64,000 bases of DNA, taken from assembly GCA_019694465.1 (NCBI GenBank), contig JAIBBV010000003.1:34611-98610 (forward strand), given 5' to 3'. This DNA is from Oligoflexia bacterium. Lineage in GTDB: Bacteria; Bdellovibrionota_C; UBA2361; JAFLCA01. The first letter of the stretch is position 1. The number at the start of each line of letters is the position of its first letter. The position numbers and the translations under genes are program-made. Below are positions 34,483 to 42,728 of the stretch, in pieces. Under the pieces are notes generated by a model. That model saw only the letters and a list, made by a program, of their open reading frames with translations. It searched no databases and had not been told where the DNA came from.

Positions 34483-34770
34483 TTATACTGCTGCTTCTTG
34501 AACCAACGCTGGTGACTGTGTCTCGGCCTGGAACATGATGGCCTTACGTAGACCCTTCATGTCGAGGTCCAAGGCTTCACAAATGAACTTGAACGTTAGC
34601 GGAGCGTCTGTAGGTTCGTCGTCAAATAACCACAATCGGGCGCCTTCTTTGAGTTCGCCGTCGCCGCTTACAAAGTCTGTAATTGCGCGCTGTAATACAG
34701 CAGCGAGTAGGCGCTTCTCTGGAATATAGCTGCCGGCGCCAGGAATTTCTGAGTTAGACCATGATTTCAT
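34483..34770 (-). CDS. Small conserved protein, paralogue of the 33.0-33.4 kb gene
   Basis: A 95-residue protein with AAGGA 7 bases before the ATG. It shares with the 33026-33376 protein the segments PEKRLLAAVLQRAITDFVS, a following Trp region (ARLWLFDDEP) and TFKFICEALDLDMKGLRKAI. The family looks like a helical regulatory protein, but I know no function. It ends at the long hairpin and stands alone in a gene-poor stretch. Confidence 0.68.
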   Translation of the reverse strand: MKSWSNSEIPGAGSYIPEKRLLAAVLQRAITDFVSGDGELKEGARLWLFDDEPTDAPLTFKFICEALDLDMKGLRKAIMFQAETQSPALVQEAAV

Positions 34771-35517
34771 GTTATGCGTCCTTGTCTAAATAATTAAGCG
34801 ACAAAGTTCCCCAAAAACTTGGTGGCGAATATGCCAACCAGCAGGGGACTTTTAAAGGGCATTACTACCACAACCCTTGAGTTGCGCCGCCGACACCAGC
34901 AATATCCGAAAATTTTCGGAGCCTGCTTCACAAATTCTACGAAAATTTGTGATTGGGTTAAGCTGCGCTACCAAACAATGCTCGTTGTTCAAGCAACCAA
35001 CTCAGAGCTAAGAATATAAAGACACCTCAACGATCCATGGCTCGTAATACAAAGTCGAAACCATGACGCTTCTTGGCAATTGCCTAAGCGAAAAAGATGT
35101 CACTCTCAGTTGAGTGGTGCAGGCGAGGACAAAAAGACTCAAGCGACCCGAAGCTGAAAGTTCGGAAGCTCAAAAGAAGATGCCTCACGAGCTAGAACCG
35201 ATAACTGCTTGCCTTTTAATGATTACCGAACGGTCATTCGGTAGTCAACAAAAAACAGGCTAACCCTCACGCTGTTACCAACGAAGAGGTCGGTATTATA
35301 GTTTGTCGCTCATGCCCAATTCAAGAAAAATATGCAATGCCTCGGTAATAATAAATATGTCCTGATTTCAGGTGGTTATGTTCGTAGCTGGGCCTGAAAA
35401 CTCTGGCCAAAGCAGATTGATCTGTTTGGCTGTCATATCTTATGAGGCAGGACAGCGGAGCACAAACATCAGCCTGCCAGTTGGTTGCTAGAGACTGCAT
35501 GCTAGAGGCCTAATCTG
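34771..35517. other. Gene-poor stretch with short palindromes
   Basis: About 750 bases without a supportable gene. It holds a 16-bp perfect palindrome TCCGAAAATTTTCGGA (34905-34920), then CACAAATT/AATTTGTG arms (34929-34936 and 34944-34951) and TACCGAA/TTCGGTA arms (35224-35230 and 35237-35243). A 66-codon open frame at 34819-35019 has no good start signal and is not called. It may carry small RNAs or operators. Confidence 0.45.
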
Positions 35518-36459
35518 TTAGCGCAGTAGGCTAGGCGCTGACAGGATTTGCTCGAGCATGTTCGTCAGGCGCTTGGATAAGCTCTGGCGAATGGGTTTTG
35601 TCGCCGCATTGAGTGAATCAAATTGGGTAAGCGCCTCATGGTGCGCCTGATCCGCGCTGTTGAAGCGAGTCAGGGCTGACTTCATAGCGCTACGTAATTT
35701 GTCGGTACGCTCGATGAAGGCCTGATGTTTATTTTCACCCTCGAGCTTTACAGTAGCTTTCAGGCCCTCCAATTCGATTTGTAGGCGGCCGAGATCTCCG
35801 ATGTTGTCACGCAGTCCGTTAAGCTTGGGGAGGCCTGAAAGTACACCAACACTATACATTGGTGGAAATTCATCTGCTCCAGCGCTCACGGGTGCAAGGC
35901 CAAATATTTCAGAGAAGTCTCGTGCGATTAGACGACCCTCAGCCAGGGTCGCATTTACTTCATTTTCAGATTCTTTAAGGCGTGTTTGCAGCTCTGCTAA
36001 ATGCCGCGTCGAGTTGAGTAGTCCTCCCATTGCCGTGATGGTAGTAGAGTACTGCTCAGCATGTGCTCCATAGCTCATGACTGCATCAAAGTGTTGCTGC
36101 GCTAGAGTTAAGTTGTTTGCATCAAGCGCTGCTAGTACCCCTAGTACCTCCGATGCCAGGGGACCAGGAATATCCTGAATGCTGGGTTTTCCCAACAAAC
36201 GGGCAGGGTAAAGCGCCCTGAACATGCGGGGTTGCTCAAGGTATTTTTTTAGCAATTTTTCGGACTGTGCAAATGCTTTGGCGTTTACCCGATCAACCAG
36301 CTCGGCGTAAAGCGATTGTTGGCGGTAGATGCTACCGAGCACCATAAGTCCAATAGTCAAAAGCAATGGCGCAGTGGCGGCACAAATAGCCAGTATCCAG
36401 CGCATGAAGCTAGGGCGAGGGGCAATCGAATTAATGTTTGTAGAGATGGTAGTCACCAC
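35518..36459 (-). CDS. Single-pass membrane protein with coiled-coil part, unknown function
   Basis: A 313-residue protein. One transmembrane helix (FMRWILAICAATAPLLLTIGLMVLGSIY, about 18-45) is followed by helical, Leu- and Gln/Glu-rich sequence with coiled-coil character (about 150-190 and 225-310), so most of it should be periplasmic or cytoplasmic and elongated. No catalytic motif is visible. It runs divergently from the cysteine desulfurase gene with about 85 bases between the starts. Function unknown. Confidence 0.6.
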   Translation of the reverse strand: MVTTISTNINSIAPRPSFMRWILAICAATAPLLLTIGLMVLGSIYRQQSLYAELVDRVNAKAFAQSEKLLKKYLEQPRMFRALYPARLLGKPSIQDIPGPLASEVLGVLAALDANNLTLAQQHFDAVMSYGAHAEQYSTTITAMGGLLNSTRHLAELQTRLKESENEVNATLAEGRLIARDFSEIFGLAPVSAGADEFPPMYSVGVLSGLPKLNGLRDNIGDLGRLQIELEGLKATVKLEGENKHQAFIERTDKLRSAMKSALTRFNSADQAHHEALTQFDSLNAATKPIRQSLSKRLTNMLEQILSAPSLLR

Positions 36460-36543
36460 GGCAGGATAGCAAAGCCATTCTCATTCAAACAAGGCGCCTT
36501 GCTTGGCTTGATTATCCTTGGTGCGGCGGTTACGCTAAGGGGC

Positions 36544-37800
36544 ATGAACGCTATTAAACATGAGGGTGAAAGGGCTGCTCTAGGAGTTGCTATCCGCCCT
36601 GAATTCCCAATATTTGCTGAGAGGTCGCATAAAAAAGCGCTGGCTTACCTTGATACGGCAGCTAGTGCGCAGAAGCCCACCTGCGTTATTGAGCGCCTGA
36701 GTTCTTATCTATCAAGGGAACACGCTAATATCCATAGAGGCGCTTATGCTTTGAGCGCCGACGCGACTCAGATGTATGACCAGGCCCGATCTAAGATCGC
36801 CAACTTTATTGGTGCTAAAAATGAGCGGGAAGTCATTTTTACCCGCGGCACCACAGAGAGCATTAATCTAGTAGCGCATGCTTATGAGAAGTTTTTTAAC
36901 GCCGGGGATGTAATATTGCTAACGCTGCTTGAGCATCATAGCAATATCGTTCCATGGCAGCTGCTGGCTAAACGCAAGGGACTGCGACTTGAGTTCGTGG
37001 ATATTACGGCCCAGGGCGAGCTGGATCGGGAGGATTTTGCGCGTAAGCTGAAAACATTGCGTCCCAAACTTGTCTCCATGACACAGGTGTCCAACGCATT
37101 GGGGACAATCGTTCAATTACAGGATTTAGTTCCTTTGGCGCAGGCCAGTGGGGCCAGAGTGATGATTGACGCAGCGCAGTCAGCCCCTCACACGATAATT
37201 GATGTCGCTAAGATGGGAGCCGATTTTCTGGCTCTGTCTGGGCATAAGCTATACGGGCCGACTGGTATCGGGGTTCTTTATGGTCGCTTGGAGTTGTTGG
37301 AAGCGATGGATCCCTTTATGGGAGGCGGGGATATGATCCGTAGTGTAACTACGGAAGGATCAACTTGGGCTGAGCCCCCTTCAAAATTTGAGGCTGGGAC
37401 ACCGGCCATAGCTGAAGCAATAGCGTTCAGTACAGCAATCGATTTTGTGCAAAAAGTGGGACTAGAAGCTATTCATCGACATGAAGAGGAAGTATTTGGT
37501 TATGGGCTTGAGCTACTGCGCGCTGAGAGGGGAGTCACGCTCTATGGCCCCGCAGCATATGGCAGACCGCAGGCATCCATAATTTCATTCAATGTCGAAG
37601 GAATTCATGCCCATGATCTTTCAACGGTAGCGGATGATTGCAATGTGCAGTTCCGCGCTGGACATCACTGCGCGATGCCACTATTGAAGCGTTTAGGAAT
37701 TCAATCCTCTGCCCGCGCTAGCCTAGGAATGTACAGTTGCCGCGAAGATTTTGAGCAGCTGCGTGAAGCTGTTCGATACGCTCTAAAGCTGTTTCGCTAG
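36544..37800 (+). CDS. SufS/CsdA-type cysteine desulfurase
   Basis: I start at the ATG at 36544 (MNAIKHEGER) with AAGGGG just upstream; this gives 418 residues, the normal size. A longer frame back to 36316 overlaps the divergent gene and adds unrelated residues. Motifs: AYLDTAASAQKP, GTTESINLVAH, EHHSNIVPW, IDAAQSAPH (PLP Asp), LSGHKLYGPTGIGVLYG with PLP Lys235, and RAGHHCAMPLLKRLG with the catalytic Cys. It frees sulfur from cysteine for Fe-S cluster or other sulfur pathways. No suf neighbours are present, so SufS is not certain over CsdA. Confidence 0.92.
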   Translation: MNAIKHEGERAALGVAIRPEFPIFAERSHKKALAYLDTAASAQKPTCVIERLSSYLSREHANIHRGAYALSADATQMYDQARSKIANFIGAKNEREVIFTRGTTESINLVAHAYEKFFNAGDVILLTLLEHHSNIVPWQLLAKRKGLRLEFVDITAQGELDREDFARKLKTLRPKLVSMTQVSNALGTIVQLQDLVPLAQASGARVMIDAAQSAPHTIIDVAKMGADFLALSGHKLYGPTGIGVLYGRLELLEAMDPFMGGGDMIRSVTTEGSTWAEPPSKFEAGTPAIAEAIAFSTAIDFVQKVGLEAIHRHEEEVFGYGLELLRAERGVTLYGPAAYGRPQASIISFNVEGIHAHDLSTVADDCNVQFRAGHHCAMPLLKRLGIQSSARASLGMYSCREDFEQLREAVRYALKLFR

Positions 37801-37825
37801 AAGCTATTTCAAAAATAGCTTCTAG
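37799..37825. terminator. Hairpin at the end of the cysteine desulfurase gene
   Basis: 12-bp perfect arms TAGAAGCTATTT and AAATAGCTTCTA around a 3-base loop, starting at the stop codon of the desulfurase gene. No T-run follows on the plus strand, so it may protect the mRNA end rather than terminate. Confidence 0.5.
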
Positions 37826-37905
37826 TCGCGCCAAGGATGGCGCGGCTAGTGTCCAGAGCTACAATTATTAAAAAAATCACTGACGCAGGACACTAGGATT
37901 GATCA

Positions 37906-37940
37906 AAAAAGTACTGCCCGCAGGGCGGGCAGTACTTTTT
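37906..37940. terminator. Bidirectional intrinsic terminator
   Basis: 16-bp perfect arms (left AAAAAGTACTGCCCGC at 37906-37921, right at 37925-37940) around AGG, with A-run and T-run at the ends, so it is a rho-independent terminator in both directions. It separates the desulfurase gene and the convergent DUF5610 gene (ends 37961). A longer-range pair CTAGTGTCC (37846-37854) and GGACACTAG (37888-37896) lies just before it. Confidence 0.88.
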
Positions 37941-37960
37941 AACGCGAGTAGGAGAGCGCA

Positions 37961-38605
37961 CTACGCTACTACACTTAGCGCTTTGCCCGCTGATGCTAAT
38001 ACTTGTGGACTCACTTGTTGAGCAACTTGCTTGGACACATCCTGTTGGTCGGAGATAGGGGGTAGCCCAAGTTCCTCGCGCTTGAACGCTTCGAATGCCT
38101 TAAGCTTGTCTTCGATTAATGCTTTTGTCTTCTCAATGCCTTCTTTGACTCCGTCGAACTGAAACGCGCCAAGACCATCTAAAATCTGAAAAGCTTCGTC
38201 ATATCCTTGATCAATACCTTTGCGAACCTGATCCATAAAGCTATTTAGCAACTCTTCGGAATCCAGATTTGGATTCTGTTTGGCGTAAGCATCAAAAAGA
38301 GCTGTTGACTGGGAAACGATACGATCAGCTGTAGCTTCGGGGGTGGTATCCTCAGGTTTCAGACTTTCAATCCCCTCCGGTAAGCTGTCCTTCAACATCT
38401 CGTTAAGCTTTTGCACAATTTCATCGGCGCTTAACGAGAGCGCTTTTGGAAGATCATCTATTCCCGCGCTCACCTGGTCTGATTCAACGCTAAAGCTAGC
38501 TTTAATGATCAGCACATCAGCTTGATAGCGAGTTGAGCGGTAATTTGAAGGGATTGGATTGCTTGAGTTAGATTGGGCTACACTAGCGGGGGCGAAACTT
38601 TCCAT
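37961..38605 (-). CDS. DUF5610-like protein
   Basis: I start at the ATG at 38605 (MESFAPASVAQ), which has AGGAGT 6 bases upstream; the earlier in-frame start at 38644 lacks this. The 214-residue protein has an Asn/Ser/Pro-rich N-terminus and a helical domain at about 60-190: LNEMLKDSLPEGIESLKPED, TPEATADRIVSQ, FMDQVRKGIDQGYDEAFQIL and GLGAFQFDGVKEGIEKT, which fits DUF5610. It ends with a Gln/Ser/Val-rich tail. DUF5610 function is unknown; relatives are often found beside flagellar or surface genes. It has its own terminator. Confidence 0.75.
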   Translation of the reverse strand: MESFAPASVAQSNSSNPIPSNYRSTRYQADVLIIKASFSVESDQVSAGIDDLPKALSLSADEIVQKLNEMLKDSLPEGIESLKPEDTTPEATADRIVSQSTALFDAYAKQNPNLDSEELLNSFMDQVRKGIDQGYDEAFQILDGLGAFQFDGVKEGIEKTKALIEDKLKAFEAFKREELGLPPISDQQDVSKQVAQQVSPQVLASAGKALSVVA

Positions 38606-38993
38606 GTTGTACTCCTTTAGAAACTTCCATGTTTCTCGAGTCACATACGCAGCATGTGACCCTGTACTAGAAACTATCGACGGCAGGGCCGGAAGCTAAA
38701 GTAGAAAGTAGCTAAGCTGCTGGAATGATTATAGTAATTCGCTGATTTTGGCCTGTAGCGGGTTGCGATAGAATTAACCCGTTAGTTGCAAATTGTTAAG
38801 AAAAAATGAAGCCGCGTTGCCATCTACAGAATCCGAGCGTTTCTGTCTCAGTGCCATCTGAGCGCTCTGTGGTTAATTAATAAAGTAGGCTATATAATGC
38901 CCCGCTTGTCTAAACCACAGAGAGTTCATAGTCCACAGAGACAGGACTTTCAACCAAACAAAGCTGCAGACTTTTGGTCGTAGGCTTTGACTT
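38606..38993. other. Intergenic region with inverted-repeat promoter for the PP2C-like gene
   Basis: About 390 bases between divergent genes. The part nearest 38605 should hold the DUF5610 gene promoter. The part from 38863 holds repeated CCACAGAG/CTCTGTGG motifs, including one pair that flanks TATAAT (see the regulatory feature). Nothing else is recognisable. Confidence 0.5.
38863..38922 (+). promoter_or_regulatory. Inverted repeat CTCTGTGGTT/AACCACAGAG around TATAAT
   Basis: Arms CTCTGTGGTT (38865-38874) and AACCACAGAG (38913-38922) flank a TATAAT (38893-38898), about 95 bases before the PP2C-like gene's ATG. A third CCACAGAG follows at about 38933-38940, and CGCTCTGTGGTT recurs beyond the gene at 39805-39816. 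The layout suggests an operator around a promoter, but no regulator is known. Confidence 0.5.
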
Positions 38994-39755
38994 ATGCCGA
39001 TTACCCGCATTGATTGCTCATTTTTGTGCCCCCAAGAGCGTGCTGATTATGCGACGTGCGTAATGCTTAATCCATCTGCCGAACCAGGCAGCCTTGTTTT
39101 CGCTGGTTCTGTGGCAGCCCGAGAGAGCATTGGGGCACAAGTCGCCTGCAAGTTGGCACTAGAGCATTTTGTTGAGGGGGTGCTCGATTTTTTCACGCGA
39201 CGCCGAGTGGAGCAGGGGGCACTTTCCTTAGAGGCGCTTAGTACGGCAGTGCTAGAGAATGCATTCAAGAGTGCCAACACATCCGTTTACGCCTTTGGCC
39301 ATAGGCTGGCTGCTGCGGGTCGCATGGCCGCCAGTTTATTGGGGCTTGTAGTGCAGGACACCACAGTCGCCGCGGGCCGGGTTGGACCAGGCGCAGTTTA
39401 TCTTTTCCGAGATGGAGAGCTGTTCCCATTTTTCGAGGAGCGCCAATTCTCAAATCGCGACATTGAGAGTGAGCGTTTGATTGGGGCGCACTCGATAGTG
39501 TCTGTAGAACTTTCCTCGATCTCAATCGCTCCGCGTGATGTTCTTTTCGCGATATCTGAGCCCTTGTCAAAAGATCAAGAATTGCAATTGGCAGTTTTGT
39601 TGGCCGAACTCCAATCGTTAGAGTCCACAGCCGCAACAGTCGAGGATTATAGCAGGCGTGTTTCTAAACGCTTATTTGGTGTAGAGCGTAGCTTCGATTT
39701 TCAGCTTTTGGCATTGGCTGGTCCCGAGGCGGTATTGCTGACGCAGCGTATATAA
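38994..39755 (+). CDS. Degenerate PP2C-type phosphatase-like protein
   Basis: A 253-residue protein with the overall PP2C pattern: an N-terminal strand set, helix ANTSVYAFGHRLAAAGRMAA and the strand pair LLGLVVQDTTVAAGRVGPGAVYLFRDGELFPF, where active enzymes read GDSRxYLxRxG. The metal-binding Asp of the first motif (DGxG) is absent and VGDS is VGPG, while the end (LQSLESTAATVEDYSRRVSKR) is helical. I infer a pseudophosphatase or regulator rather than an active enzyme. The flanking CTCTGTGG repeats on both sides of the gene are unusual. Confidence 0.6.
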   Translation: MPITRIDCSFLCPQERADYATCVMLNPSAEPGSLVFAGSVAARESIGAQVACKLALEHFVEGVLDFFTRRRVEQGALSLEALSTAVLENAFKSANTSVYAFGHRLAAAGRMAASLLGLVVQDTTVAAGRVGPGAVYLFRDGELFPFFEERQFSNRDIESERLIGAHSIVSVELSSISIAPRDVLFAISEPLSKDQELQLAVLLAELQSLESTAATVEDYSRRVSKRLFGVERSFDFQLLALAGPEAVLLTQRI

Positions 39756-39948
39756 TTTGTAGAAATCTGTATTTGATGAAACAGGCAGTGTTTGATCTAA
39801 CCGACGCTCTGTGGTTTTTAATTAGCTACATTAATGTCTGACACTGTTTGTCAGATCGAATAGCGACTATTGCATATAATTACAGCTGCTAACGCCTAGT
39901 GGCCCAAGCCTCCGAACTTGTTTTTTAGCCTATTTCCGACCCGGAACA

Positions 39949-42090
39949 CTAGGCCCAAAGTGCTTCGCGAATTTCTTCATCGCTTGCAGGCCGAACTTCG
40001 CCCCACGCGACTGCCTTAACACGATCGATAATTTCAACCACCCTCAAAGCGTCCTTTAGGCGACCGTCGCCACCCAGTCTGTTATCGAAAAAGAGCCGGG
40101 CTTCTCGCAGCCCAAGCCGATAAATATCATCGCGTACGAAGATTTCAGCGCTGGGCTTGTCACTGCCTGCCTCAAATAACTTAGTTCGACCGCCACGACG
40201 TGTGCACATATCCAGCATGCCTTTATCTCCCTTGACCAATGTGCGCCAATTGTCCCAACTGTCCGGTTCCCAAGTTTTTCCAACTAGGATTTTGACGGCT
40301 ACAGGCCTACCATCTTCTGGGGATAGTGCCTCCAATTCCACTTCGGCCTTAGCTTCTAATGATCCACGAGCTGAAATTGGTTGCCATGCGCGTTCGAACT
40401 TGCCATCAGCCGCGCGTTGGAGTGTATGCATTTTAGCCGACACCACCCTAATTGTTTCGGGATCCAGCAAGCCGTTTGAGATCAAGGGATGCAAGGCGTG
40501 AGGGAAGAGCCCCAATAGCATGCCGCCGCTGTGTGGATCGCTCATCAAGTAGGGAATGTTTTCCAAATCGGGAATTCCCCATTGTCCACCCTCGAATACT
40601 ATCGCTTCAATGCTGCGCACTGGTCCGATCTTTGCCTTGAAGGACCCGTGCAGGCTCTGGTCCAGCTCCGCCTTTCCGGCTTGAGCTAGCCAAGTGCAAC
40701 GATCATCATCAAGCGGCATGCCGGCACACAGATAGGTAAGCGGGAGCGCTTTAGTACAATATGATTCCAGAACAAATATTTTGGCGTCCGTGTACTTCCC
40801 TAATAGAGTGCGTATTTTCTGCGCCTCTCCAGCCGAGTTGGCTACGGGTTTTTCCATTATTATTCTTCTAAAGCCAGCCTCCAGAGCGCGTTGTAATGGC
40901 TCTAGCTTCATAGGAGTAGCGACAATTGCGATATGAGAGGCCGCCTGCCTTCCTCCAACCTTAAATGGCAAAACTTCTGTGGCATCCAGAGTCTCCCGGG
41001 TTGCAGCAAGATCGACGAAGGGGCCCAGCTTACGGCGGTCTATGTCACAGACGAAAAGCCCGCGTGGTAGTAGTTCTTCTATATTTGGAACGCGATGATC
41101 GCGTGTAGCAGCTCCTGCCCCTAAGATGTAAACGAAATTACTGCCGAAGGTCGTGCAAATAGCAGCTTTGGTTGCTCGGCTAGGCTCCGTGCCTATTAGC
41201 GCTGGGATAAGAGATTCGCTCGCGCTGTATGCATCTAGAGCTTGTGCCAACCGGTCCTGCCGCCATTGAGCCAGTTTTTGATTCGTGCTGCGTGTCGCGC
41301 CTAGGTACCAACAGCCACGCATTAACAAAAGGTCTTGCATGTGCCCTTCAAGCGTAGCGCCGAGACCATCGCGCAGAGCCCTTTCACAAGCTTGTATGAC
41401 ATCCTGTATTTGCTCGACGCCTAGACTCCATGGGCGCTGGCGCTCTGCCACGCCCCGTTCAGCAGGATACCAAAGAAAATTTGTGACAGCAGAAATCTGA
41501 TCGTAGCCGATTGGACCCCAAAAAGGATGCTCAAAATCAATGCTTCCGTCTTGGAAGAGATTCGCTCCACCGAAGTCCCCGTGGCACAGCGTGGCGGGTA
41601 GACTATTGATGGCCGAGACTAGTCGGTCGCGCACGCGCTGTAGCTGCTCAGTCCGATCTGGAAATTTATGAAATAGTTCATCAAAGTGTATGGCATCAAG
41701 CACAACGTGCGGATCGCTCCGGTGATCTAGCCGGAAAATTGCCATCTGGGCATGCATAAACTTTAGCACTTGGGCTTGGTAATCAGCCAAAGTTGCTGGC
41801 TGCACGTCACCGCTAGCTTGAATATCTGCATTGAAGCGACGAGAAAAGCTAAACCCTGTCAGGCCGGACATCACATAGTGTGCTGTTGGGTGCAGCGCTA
41901 CAGCCTCGACTGATGGAACGGGAGCGCCCTTTGAACTCAGGTAATTCACGAGAGCAGCTTCCGCTTCCACGCGCCTTGCTTCGCCAACTACAGCGTAACT
42001 AGTTTGATCCTGATTGGTTAATACCGTGGCTCCGTCATGCCGTTCTGAAACTTTGGAAGGAAATCCAGGTAGAGATAGTGTCGAGCTCAT
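39949..42090 (-). CDS. APH/choline-kinase-like domain fused to Gfo/Idh/MocA-like oxidoreductase
   Basis: A 713-residue protein. Residues about 30-290 are an aminoglycoside/choline-kinase-type fold with catalytic LCHGDFGGANLFQDG and SIDFEHPFWGP (Brenner HGD-x4-N and the metal-binding acidic segment). Residues about 310-713 are a Rossmann oxidoreductase of the Gfo/Idh/MocA type: FVYILGAGAATRD (dinucleotide-binding), CDIDRRKLG, ASHIAIVATPMKLEPL, IIMEKPVANSAGEA (EKP motif) and HSGGMLLGLFPHALH. The two activities together suggest a sugar or polyol that is both phosphorylated and oxidised or reduced. No close neighbours suggest a pathway. I know of no named family with this fusion. Confidence 0.7.
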   Translation of the reverse strand: MSSTLSLPGFPSKVSERHDGATVLTNQDQTSYAVVGEARRVEAEAALVNYLSSKGAPVPSVEAVALHPTAHYVMSGLTGFSFSRRFNADIQASGDVQPATLADYQAQVLKFMHAQMAIFRLDHRSDPHVVLDAIHFDELFHKFPDRTEQLQRVRDRLVSAINSLPATLCHGDFGGANLFQDGSIDFEHPFWGPIGYDQISAVTNFLWYPAERGVAERQRPWSLGVEQIQDVIQACERALRDGLGATLEGHMQDLLLMRGCWYLGATRSTNQKLAQWRQDRLAQALDAYSASESLIPALIGTEPSRATKAAICTTFGSNFVYILGAGAATRDHRVPNIEELLPRGLFVCDIDRRKLGPFVDLAATRETLDATEVLPFKVGGRQAASHIAIVATPMKLEPLQRALEAGFRRIIMEKPVANSAGEAQKIRTLLGKYTDAKIFVLESYCTKALPLTYLCAGMPLDDDRCTWLAQAGKAELDQSLHGSFKAKIGPVRSIEAIVFEGGQWGIPDLENIPYLMSDPHSGGMLLGLFPHALHPLISNGLLDPETIRVVSAKMHTLQRAADGKFERAWQPISARGSLEAKAEVELEALSPEDGRPVAVKILVGKTWEPDSWDNWRTLVKGDKGMLDMCTRRGGRTKLFEAGSDKPSAEIFVRDDIYRLGLREARLFFDNRLGGDGRLKDALRVVEIIDRVKAVAWGEVRPASDEEIREALWA

Positions 42091-42386
42091 ACAACCCCCA
42101 ATTGGCGCACAATACTGCGAGCGTGCTTAATAAATCGAAGCGCATACTCCAAACTTGTTTGCCGATATACTTAGGGCCGATAACAAAAATGCCCTAGGCG
42201 ACTTTAATCGGCTCGCGTTGCGAACAACGCGAAGCAACTTGCTTAATTTAGTTACGCACTCTTATTGAGACTTTGTAGAATTGCCAACTTGCAGATCGCA
42301 GCTGGCTTGGACACCACTTAGGTAGCTTATGCCACTTAGTTCCCCTAAGCAAACCTGCTCGAAGCTGCTGTCAGCTTAAGTATAAA

Positions 42387-42428
42387 CCCAGCCTCATTCA
42401 TTTTTGACAAAAAATGGATGAGGTTGGG
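42387..42428. terminator. Hairpin downstream of the P-loop kinase gene
   Basis: Arms from CCCAGCCTCATTCATTTTT to AAAAATGGATGAGGTTGGG pair with a few G-U or mismatch positions around a short loop. On the minus strand it is followed by TTTATA, so it may terminate transcripts from the kinase gene. Its loop sequence resembles that of the next hairpin (TTTTTG.C.AAAA). Confidence 0.45.
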
Positions 42429-42650
42429 CGAGCGAAATCTTGGTGTAGCCAAGTCGAGCCGCAGAAGACGAGTAAACCCTAAGCCCCGAGGGTCAAATGC
42501 CGAATTGCCTCAAGCTAACTGCTATTCCTTCCTTATGGCCATAAATATAGGCTTTCATTTTGTTATGCACGCTAAGTAGTGTCGCCACTTGTAGGCTGGA
42601 TTTGTGTGATCCACTGGTCCACTTGGGTTCGCCAAGATGGCCCTGCGATT

Positions 42651-42680
42651 GCGAGTGAGTTTTTGTCAAAACTCACTCGC
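42651..42680. terminator. Perfect hairpin close to the P-loop kinase gene end
   Basis: 13-bp perfect arms GCGAGTGAGTTTT (42651-42663) and AAAACTCACTCGC (42668-42680) around TGTC, 49 bases beyond the stop of the minus-strand gene. T residues are inside the arm rather than after it, so it may act as a barrier or processing site. Confidence 0.5.
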
Positions 42681-42728
42681 GCAGGGTTTATCGGGCTTGG
42701 TAATGAACGAGGCCGTGGGGTGCTGTAT

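Larger units (their letters stand above)
42091..42728. other. Intergenic stretch of hairpins, no gene seen
   Basis: About 640 bases without a gene. It holds three hairpins: CGCGTTG/CAACGCG around CGAA (42214-42231), a 42-base one with imperfect CCCAGCCTCAT.../...GAGGTTGGG arms (42387-42428) and the 13-bp perfect GCGAGTGAGTTTT/AAAACTCACTCGC (42651-42680). It also holds GTTACGCACTCTTATT (42251-42266), almost the same as the end of repeat copy 2 near 46272. Confidence 0.5.

Noticed and set aside
34771..35517. CRISPR-like or IS-like remnants among short palindromes
   Set aside because: No regular spacing of repeats and no transposase-like frame; only isolated palindromes.
36316..36543. N-terminal extension of the cysteine desulfurase frame
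   Set aside because: It overlaps the divergent membrane-protein gene, reads as non-family residues, and the ATG at 36544 has a ribosome site and gives the normal length.
34181..37896. CTAGTGTCC/GGACACTAG dispersed element
   Set aside because: A nine-base motif found about three times; too short to separate from chance without a genome-wide search.
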